Origin: Tetraselmis striata
Taxonomy: Eukaryota > Chlorophyta > Chlorodendrophyceae > Chlorodendrales > Chlorodendraceae
Assembly: GCA_006384855.1 (NCBI GenBank)
Contig: VCJN01001523.1
Location: 1 to 64,000, forward strand
Reading direction: 5' to 3'
DNA: 64,000 nucleotides
The position numbers were made by a program, and so were the translations under genes. Positions 54,544 through 64,000 of the stretch are shown here, piece by piece; within the stretch, counting starts at the first letter, position 1, and the number at the start of each line of letters is the position of its first letter. Below the pieces are notes generated by a model that ran no database searches, was not told where the DNA came from, and saw only the letters and a list, made by a program, of their open reading frames with translations.

Positions 54544-57500
54544 TTGTTGCCCCCACGCCACCAGAGGTGGGTGCACCGGCCGGCCACCCCGGTAGCCAGG
54601 CCTCACGGGCTCGGTATCCGCCCCCCCCCTACTCGCCCATCTCCAGCCGGCGACGGGGTGGGGTGGGGCGCGGTGGACCACCTCTCCGACGTGGACATGG
54701 TGCACATGCCGGCGGAGATGTCCATGGAGACGGCGGTGCCGATTGACTTTCAAGAAGCGTGGGCAGAGGCACAACGCTGCGTGAATGAGCGGGTGGTGGC
54801 GGCGATGGAGGTCAATGACCCCGTGGCGTTGGATAGGGCGCTTAAGTGGAAGTACCTGTTGCCGCAATTGTTGCTTAGGGCCCCGAGCCGAGGCGGACGG
54901 CGGCGGCTACAAGCCTTGGCGTGGCGCTTCCGCGCTTTCGCGGAGAGGCGCATGACCGAACTCGTGCGCTCATGGGACGACGCGCGCACTGAGGCGTTCT
55001 ACGCCGGACATGCCCGCCAGCGTCGGACGGACGCCGATCTCTTTGCGGCGCTGCTCGTGGGCACCGCGGACACCGTTGTGGCGTTGGTGGAGGACGGAGA
55101 GCTCTCCCGAGCGGCGGGCCGACTATCTTCTAAGGGTATGGGCGACTTGTCCGATCCTGCTATCCTCGCCCAGCTGCGCGACAAGCACCCGTCCCGTAGC
55201 CACCCGATCCCAGACGCCGCGTATGACATTCCGGTGGACGAGGCCGCCCTGACGGTGGACATGCGCGTGCCGTACCAGCAACTCAAGCAGCACGTGGCGG
55301 CGGGGCCCTCAGGCATGCGCAACGAGTATCTCCGCTGCTTGGTGGGCGAATACGCCCCGGCGTCCGGGCCCGCGGCAGTCCGCGCCATGTCGGAGGTTGC
55401 CTCCATGTATCTCCAAGGTCGCCTGCCCGGGTGGTTCAACCGGCTCTTCGCCTCTGCTAGGCTCGTGGCACCTGTCAAGAAGCTAGGCGAGGGGAGGGCC
55501 CCGGACGTGCGGCCTGTGGCAGTCGGGGAGGCGGAGCGGCGCGCAGCGGAGCGGGCAGTGGTTGACAACATGAAGGAGGCATACGTGTCGGTGCTCGCTC
55601 CATCTCAGCTCGGCGTTGGCATTCCCGCGGGCGACTCTGTGCTCATCCACGGCGTCCGGCTCATCGCCGAGAAGCTTGGCCCACGTGCCGTCATCGTCCA
55701 CACAGACCTTCGCAACGCTAACAACGAAGCATGGCGCCGCACAATCATCCAGCGCCACATCGATTGCTCTCCACTACACCCTGTCATCCCTGCGCTCCTA
55801 GCCTCCCTCTCCACGGACTCGTATCTAGTCGTGGACGACCGGTCCGCCCCTCTGCGGTCGGAGGACGGCGTGCAACAGGGCGCACCTTTGGCCACGACTT
55901 CCTTTTGCGTCGCGATTCACCCCGAGGTGCAGCAGTGTGATACCACGTTGGAGGTCAATGACGGGGCGGCGCGCTTCAACGCCGACGATGGAATTTTGGT
56001 GGGCCTTCCGGAGCACGTTTGGCCGGCTCTTCACGCCTTCCGCACGTCCATCAAGGCGTCCGTGGGGCTTGAGGTGCGCTTCGACAAGATGCAGGCGTAC
56101 AGCGCAGACATGGAGGCGGCGCGGCGTGAGGCTCCGGCCGACATCGAGTGGCCAGAGCTAGATGGCCATCACGGCATCGCGGTCCTCAACGTGCCGCTCG
56201 GATCGCCAGAGTATGTGCAGGCGTACATGCGCGGCAAGGCGGAGGAGCTACGAGAGGAGGTGGACGCTAGCCTGAGCAAGCTTCTGTCTGCCAAGCCCAG
56301 CCGTCGGTACACCCACGCCTTGCATCACCACGCATGGGCCCTGCTCAAGCATTGCATGCAACACAAGGCGGGGTATTGGCTCCGCAATTGTCTTCCGTCC
56401 GAGGTGGAGGCCTTTGCGGAGGCGGTGGATGCCACCATCCTCGCGGCGGTCGAACGGGTGCTAGGGGTCTCTTTTGATCCCTCCACGTACGGCACCGACA
56501 CCAATCCGGTGGTCACCGATTTCTTGGCGGAGCTTTTGCACGACCCCGACCCCATGGCAGCGGAGGTGGCTACCTTGAGCGAGGATGCAGTGGCCAGGGC
56601 GCGCAGCAGGCTTCACCTCCCCACTCGATTGAAGGGAGCTGGCATCCGCCGCATGGCTACCGTTCGTGATGCCGCCTTCATCGGCTGCATGAACGCCATC
56701 CTCCCAAGGTTCCTGACTAGGAACTCCGGCACCAACACCCCCACCCCTGGTTTCTTCGACCCACAGCTCGGGTCCGTACTTGGCCGAAGCAGCTTCAACG
56801 CAAATTCTTCCGCCCGCCAGTATGACCACTTCCTCAACGATGCTCATGGGTCGGACAGCTACGCCGCGGAGATGCGCGAGGCGTGGGGCCGCCTCCAAGC
56901 GGCTACTGCTGGCCATCTCGGCGACGCAGATGCACGCCAGATGGAGCGGGAAGTGGAGGCTGCGTCGGGCTCGCAAAAGGAGCTGACGGCATTTCTAGAC
57001 CAGGCCAACAACTCTCGGCTTTGGAATGAGGTGTGCGCTCTCCCTGCCACATGTAGGGAACGGATCTTGTTCAACCAGCTCGACGCGGCGTCAGGCATGT
57101 GGACAGTGGCCATCCCCACCGCGCGGACAGCCATGTCTCCGCATGAGCTGCGGGAGGTCGCTGCCGGGTACTTCTTTCTGCCTAGCCCGTGCTTGGCCCC
57201 GGTGGTTGGGTGCCAGATTATTCTGCCCTCGACGGAGCACAACCCCGTCATTGTTGATCTATACGGCGACGCGCTCATGAACCTCCCGGCGCCTGGAGAC
57301 GCTCACTGGCGTGTACAGCACGACGCTATCGCAGACGCCTTCCGCGATCACTGTGTTCACGACCTAGGTATCGCGGTACGGCGGGAGGTGGATGACTTGT
57401 TCCAGCAGGCAGTGCCTCTCGGCAACACCGTACCCCGGGATGAACTCAAGGACCTAGTGCCGGACGCAGAGCTCTCCCTTCCGGCGTTCAACGTCGTGAC

Positions 57501-58089
57501 CGGGAGCTATGATCCCCGGAGCTTGAAGTCCACGCTGCTAGAGTTCAAGACTATGCGGTACGGGGTCAAGTACACTTCAGTGCCCCGGGCCACAGCTGTG
57601 GATCGGTTTGAGCGCTCCCTGTTGGGCGACATACAACCGGGGTTGGCTGCGCGGGACGCGGCGTGGCACAACACAGAGCCCGGACAGAAGGGTCCTCTTC
57701 GAGACATCCTGGATATGTCGGAGTACACGGGCATGGTCTTCGGCACAGTGGGTGAGGTGAGCAAGGGGGTGCACCGCACAGTGCGTGGTATCGCATGCTT
57801 GGCTGCGGACCGGGGTGCCCTCTCATCGCGGGGCACTCGGTGCATCACCCGGGCTCACCAGGAGGCCTTGCTCGCAAGAGATTTCCTCGGGGTCCTGAGC
57901 TTGGTGGCCGCTCGAGAGCGTGCTCGCTGCCTCATCAGACGGCGCAGATTCGTCTCCCATCCCGTTGCTGAAGCTGCACAGCACGTCCGAGGATCACCCA
58001 CACACACACGTGCTCGCGTGGCCCGGACTCTGAACCGTGTGCGCATCACTCATCCATCCCGCCTTATGCGGGATGCGGGCCGCTTTTAG
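54544..58089 (+). CDS. Reverse transcriptase plus PD-(D/E)XK nuclease polyprotein of element 2 (intact)
   Basis: 1181 uninterrupted codons. N-terminal to the palm is VPYQQLKQHVAAGPSGMRNE, typical of the algal RT family. Motif A is VHTDLRNANNEAW, motif B DGVQQGAPLATTSFCVA, and motif C RFNADD, with both Asp present but Asn in place of the usual aromatic. Farther on, VDLYGDALMNLPAPGDAHWR and VQHDAI occupy the place of the zinc knuckle, yet the expected Cys residues are largely gone. The C-terminal part has STLLEFKTMRYG (the ExK of a PD-(D/E)XK nuclease, preceded by DPRSLK) and YTGMVFGTVGEVSKGVHRTV, a block diagnostic of this RT-nuclease family. There is no APE, RNase H or gag. The start may be a later Met (for example MVHMPAEMS). 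An intact ORF of this size suggests a recently active element. Confidence 0.88.
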   Translation: MLPPRHQRWVHRPATPVARPHGLGIRPPPTRPSPAGDGVGWGAVDHLSDVDMVHMPAEMSMETAVPIDFQEAWAEAQRCVNERVVAAMEVNDPVALDRALKWKYLLPQLLLRAPSRGGRRRLQALAWRFRAFAERRMTELVRSWDDARTEAFYAGHARQRRTDADLFAALLVGTADTVVALVEDGELSRAAGRLSSKGMGDLSDPAILAQLRDKHPSRSHPIPDAAYDIPVDEAALTVDMRVPYQQLKQHVAAGPSGMRNEYLRCLVGEYAPASGPAAVRAMSEVASMYLQGRLPGWFNRLFASARLVAPVKKLGEGRAPDVRPVAVGEAERRAAERAVVDNMKEAYVSVLAPSQLGVGIPAGDSVLIHGVRLIAEKLGPRAVIVHTDLRNANNEAWRRTIIQRHIDCSPLHPVIPALLASLSTDSYLVVDDRSAPLRSEDGVQQGAPLATTSFCVAIHPEVQQCDTTLEVNDGAARFNADDGILVGLPEHVWPALHAFRTSIKASVGLEVRFDKMQAYSADMEAARREAPADIEWPELDGHHGIAVLNVPLGSPEYVQAYMRGKAEELREEVDASLSKLLSAKPSRRYTHALHHHAWALLKHCMQHKAGYWLRNCLPSEVEAFAEAVDATILAAVERVLGVSFDPSTYGTDTNPVVTDFLAELLHDPDPMAAEVATLSEDAVARARSRLHLPTRLKGAGIRRMATVRDAAFIGCMNAILPRFLTRNSGTNTPTPGFFDPQLGSVLGRSSFNANSSARQYDHFLNDAHGSDSYAAEMREAWGRLQAATAGHLGDADARQMEREVEAASGSQKELTAFLDQANNSRLWNEVCALPATCRERILFNQLDAASGMWTVAIPTARTAMSPHELREVAAGYFFLPSPCLAPVVGCQIILPSTEHNPVIVDLYGDALMNLPAPGDAHWRVQHDAIADAFRDHCVHDLGIAVRREVDDLFQQAVPLGNTVPRDELKDLVPDAELSLPAFNVVTGSYDPRSLKSTLLEFKTMRYGVKYTSVPRATAVDRFERSLLGDIQPGLAARDAAWHNTEPGQKGPLRDILDMSEYTGMVFGTVGEVSKGVHRTVRGIACLAADRGALSSRGTRCITRAHQEALLARDFLGVLSLVAARERARCLIRRRRFVSHPVAEAAQHVRGSPTHTRARVARTLNRVRITHPSRLMRDAGRF

Positions 58090-58098
58090 GCGGCTTGC
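58071..58098. repeat. Inverted repeat across the stop codon of element 2, left arm
   Basis: 28 bp matching the reverse complement of 58657-58684 with one mismatch. The inner 20 bp (GCCGCTTTTAGGCGGCTTGC, 58079-58098) are identical, contain the TAG stop and can form a small hairpin of their own. Confidence 0.85.
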
Positions 58099-58810
58099 TG
58101 TGTTGATTTTCTAATTCTGGGGAACTGCCCTTTTTGTAATTCACACCAGTACAGGTAGTCGCAACAGTCGTATTTTTTTCCCAGCCCCGGGCCGGGACTA
58201 GCGACCCACGGGACAGGCAACATTTTACGCTCGTACAGGTATCCCGCTCCATCATCGTCACGCTACTACGCCTTTGCGGGCATTTCTCGATGATGTGTAC
58301 GCACTGCAGGTCGTCGTACGTACAGCGGTGCCTTTCCACGTCAGCTTGAAGCGTGGCCAACCGCCGAATACCCCCAGCCAATCGTGCAGTGTGTTTGCTT
58401 CCACGCAAGCACCCGCCTCGGCGCCGTAGCCGTCATCATCTAGCGACTTGACCTCGTACAGTACCTCACAATTTTCTAGCAAAACCAGCGAGACTCGCTG
58501 TATATGGGCACGGGGAACAGTCGCCCCTGCCCTGCCCTGGTGCTACTGGTGTGAATCCCAGAAGGCCACTAAGAAATCCAGTATATCTAGCGACTCATCC
58601 TTACCCCCTCCTGCTGATAAAAGCAGGACCAAAGATCGACACAGATACCGCCGGTAGCAAGCCGCCTAAAAGCGGCACGCATCCGTGCTACTGATGTGGT
58701 ACATCCGTGCTATTGGTGTGCATTGCAAGAAGGCCAGCAATAGATCCCTCGTTAAAAGCGGTACTAACTAAAAGATCAACCGAGCAAACCGCCCCAAAGC
58801 AGTGTACTAA
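58090..58810 (+). mobile_element. 3' tail of element 2
   Basis: Non-coding tail. The right arm of the inverted repeat is at 58657-58684. A partial direct repeat (GTGCTA(C/T)TGGTGTG...AGAAGGCCA) occurs at 58540 and 58708. TAGTCGC or AGCGACT occur near 58157, 58441 and 58588. TTGTAATTCACACC near 58134 also occurs, inverted, at 68-81 beside element 1. The exact 3' end is unknown and no poly(A) tail is evident. Confidence 0.45.
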
Positions 58811-61643
58811 AACTACAGTACTGCTACTGGCACGGTACCGTACTGCTACCGTGCTGGCGGCCGGCCCACCGCCCGCCCGCACCGGGCAGTTGTTCCTCAA
58901 TTGCATTCACCGATCGAGCCGTTCTCACAAAGTCTTTCTCAGTCACCGACGAGACGCCCTGCGCATACAAGGCCCAGACGCATCGCGGAAGCCTCGCTTC
59001 TCAGAAGAACAAGTCAGCGCAGTAGAACCTGCGACCAGCAGCACCCCAACGCACCTTGAATCGCACCCCTGTCCGCACCTTGAATAAAAACAAACCGGCG
59101 CCGCCGCCCCGTTTGCCCGATTATCAGCTATTCACCCCCTGCTGGCCCGCCACCTGGTCTATCGGGGTGCAGCAGCAAGGCGCGGGTCGAAATCCTACAA
59201 GCACCTCACCGAAGCAGCCTCTCAGCACAGTGCGTAGCGGCGCAGCAGTCTGTCAACGTTGCGCCAACGTCGCCGTTGCCGCTCTATTGGTCGGGCGGCG
59301 CAGCTCGCCGCGGGCCCGCAACGTGCTCAAGACCTTATGAGTACAGTACTGGTACCAGTATCCGCCGGGTATCTCCTAGGGCCCAGCACGTGAGCCCCGT
59401 AGTCCTAGTCAGCAAATCGCATATATAATCGTGGGACGACGATCGCGCAACGCCCGGCCTGGAGCAGTCACCCGAGCACTCCGTCACTCTCCAGCGACTC
59501 ATCTGCCAGCGGCGATACGCTGCTTTCAATGGCGTCGGCTCTTCGGCAGCCAGCCATGGCGCCGGTAAATAGGTCGTCTCGCGCAGGGCGCCGCGGACTC
59601 GGCGCCCCTCGTGTTCCGCCCCGCCCGTCCGCGGCCACCCCCAGCGGCCAGCCGTCGCAGTCGGGCGGTTCCACCCAACGCGCGCGCAGCGCGTCGTCCT
59701 CAGCCAACGCTGCGTCCGTCGCCCCGTTGGAGCAGGTCGCCCCCAGCGGGCCCTACTGCACGGTGCCCCCAATCGAACTACGCCGGGCTCCATTTTTCCA
59801 GCGCCTGCTGTGCTGCGCCGGCATCGCGTGCCCGACTGGGTACTCGTACGAGGCGCCTCGGCAGTGGGCGGGGCGTGTCGCCTGGGCGACCCCGAGTGGG
59901 ACCGGCTCGGGGCTGCCGGCGGAGGTGGAGCCGCTTGCCTACTTCACGGACGGCCCAGGCAGCGAAGTCGAGAAGGCGACGGCCAACGGGCCTCTGTCGT
60001 GGTGGCGGTACCAGGGCATTGGGCTGTAGGAAGGCGCAGTGCCGTATTGTACACTATCCGGCGCCTTTTGGTGTCAGCGCTCTCGACTAGCCTGAGCGCC
60101 TGACCTGCCTGGTCCTCAAGTTGGCGCTCTTTTGATTCGCAATCAGCTAGCCCCGCAAGTTGTCATTTTTGAAAGCTATTGATAATAGTATCCAAGGGGT
60201 TTGGCCTATCTTTAGTGCGTTTTCGTGTAATCTATATAGCATGTTGCCAGGACTATGGGTGCAAAAAGTTCACGTGCACAGCAGGACACTCGTGAAATGC
60301 AGAACGGCAGGCGCGGCATTTTCGTTTGGGCAATATGCAATGATTGATCAGTTAGTCGCTGCTGAATGACTGAATGTATTAGTCAGTCTGCCAGATGGGC
60401 CGAGACTGCATGCATGATTGACGCTTGCATGGGCAAACTGAAATCACCTTATGATATATCAGAATTATATATTTCGCGATTACCATGGAAAGCCTCTGAA
60501 ATATGGCCATGTAGTCGCCATGTTTCCGACTATTCCTGCCTGTTACTAAAAAACAAACGCCGCCAGTCTGTCTGCCTGCCGTACCATTGATCTGGGCTCA
60601 TGGGTCCCAACAATAATCATGCATTATTTTGCAGCACGACGAGTTTTATTTGTTTGTTATGTATATTTTGTCCTTGCACATTTTGACAAATACTTTCCAC
60701 ACTGTTTGTTTCGACATTTATTGAGGTGAACTATATCCGGGATATCATGTATTGTGTGCATTGTGGTGAGCCAGAATGGTATCAGTCGTCAGGCATTCAT
60801 CTATATGTGTTACGCTTCTTCAGTGTTACCGCCTATGGGCGAATCGCAGCGAGCATGCCCCCCCCCCCCCCCCCCCCCCCCCAAAACTCCAGCTGTTGTA
60901 CATCAGGAACACCCCAGCACGAAACAGATATACTGACACATTGCACCTGGGCTGCTAGGTCTGTAGGCAATGCTCATGGAGTAGACGCAGCTATCACCCG
61001 CATTCATTTCGGGGGAGTCACGAGTATGCTTTGCAACCACGAGGGTGCCACAGTACTGGCGATGCGCATGACTCTCCTCCCCTGAAACCTGGCAATAGAT
61101 ATGTCAGCGGCATGTCCAGTCGTTGCTGAATTTAGGGGCACATGTTTCCGTCTGGGTAGTGGTGAATCCAATCTGCAATCTCCAATACGCGGGTAAGGAG
61201 AAAACAATGTCGTAAGTGCAGTATGAAGATGGCGCAGGGCACAGGCTGTGGCGCGGGCAACACAGGGGTGCGTTTTGAAGCAGATAGTGCCTGGTTGCGT
61301 CCGTGTGGGGCAGCGGGAGATGGAGGGGGTGAGTGAAGCGCAGTGGAGGCAGTGTACCATGGGCGCTTCTGCGTAGTCTACATGCTGCTGGCGTACTGAT
61401 ACAGGCGTGACCATGGCCGGCGAACTTGCATGCTGGGGGGGCGGCCCATGCCATACTAGGTTTTAGGGAAAGGAAGGGGAAAGGGGGGTAATAGAAAGGG
61501 GGGGGGGGGGGGGGGCATATGCGCCGGCAGCTTGGGTTTTGCCTGAGGTGCCTTTGGGCTGCTGCCAAGGGACAGAGCGGCGCGGCGGCTCAGCCAGGCC
61601 GCGGCATGCTGCTGCAGCACCCGTGCCGCTGTACTCCGCCGCT
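58811..61643. other. Intergenic, no supported gene
   Basis: A plus-strand frame of 166 codons (59529-60029) starts Ala/Ser/Pro-rich and ends WATPSGTGSGLPAEVEPLAY and WWRYQGIGL. It is coding-like in its second half but matches nothing known and overlaps an antisense frame. 60150-60850 is AT-rich without genes. C and G tracts lie at about 60858-60882 and 61498-61515. Confidence 0.4.

Positions 61644-64000
<2,357 letters not shown>

Noticed and set aside
58280..58330. RT-like FLDD motif (AFLDDVYAL) on the plus strand
   Set aside because: No neighbouring RT motifs, and the frame closes soon after. Probably chance.
59150..59215. tRNA-like B box (GGGTCGAAATCCT)
   Set aside because: No matching A box, acceptor stem or cloverleaf could be folded.

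Overview
The window looks like nuclear DNA of a chlorophyte green alga. It carries intron-containing genes for plastid functions: a NOL-type chlorophyll(ide) b reductase, a PAP/fibrillin, and a DCC-family protein with a transit-like leader. It also carries a Rab2 gene close to plant and algal RAB-B, a GT77-like glycosyltransferase and an RLSMT/SETD-like SET protein. Coding DNA is GC-rich, introns are mostly GTGAGT...CAG, and several genes are followed by the green-algal poly(A) signal TGTAA. I cannot name the species.

Layout. 0-6 kb holds an RT plus restriction-like-endonuclease element bounded by inverted repeats of about 55 bp, then transposase-like and LINE fragments. 6.1-6.7 kb is a two-copy tandem duplication. 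7-24 kb is a compact gene island: GT77 (-), a CFAP68-like gene (+), DCC (-), fibrillin (+), a methyltransferase-like gene (-), SET (-) and NOL (-). 25-28.6 kb is a decayed tyrosine-recombinase element between two diverged direct repeats of about 300 bp. 28.6-35 kb is an AT-rich, gene-poor stretch with a large compound microsatellite. 35.1-36.3 kb is a 5'-truncated LINE with a 13-bp target-site duplication. 37.2-39.3 kb is a six-TM K+ channel gene with a C-terminal zinc ribbon. 41 kb has a small RING-HC protein. 43.8 and 49.4-50.1 kb carry two inverted paralogues of a secreted protein made of Trp-containing 11-residue repeats. 45-48 kb and 51.8-53.1 kb hold ankyrin-like genes, the second clearly a pseudogene. 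54.5-58.8 kb is a second RT-nuclease element with an intact 1181-codon ORF. 61.6-64 kb is Rab2, which runs off the right edge.

The plastid genes (NOL, fibrillin, DCC and possibly the channel) are separate nuclear transcription units on mixed strands, not an operon. Two genome-wide signatures stand out. The octamer TAGTCGCT/AGCGACTA recurs about ten times more often than chance in non-coding DNA and flanks the inverted-repeat RT element. Homopolymer C tracts of 17-24 nt sit 15-35 nt downstream of the 5' splice site in five introns. All exon boundaries below were read by eye from splice consensus, reading frame and family conservation, with no transcript evidence.
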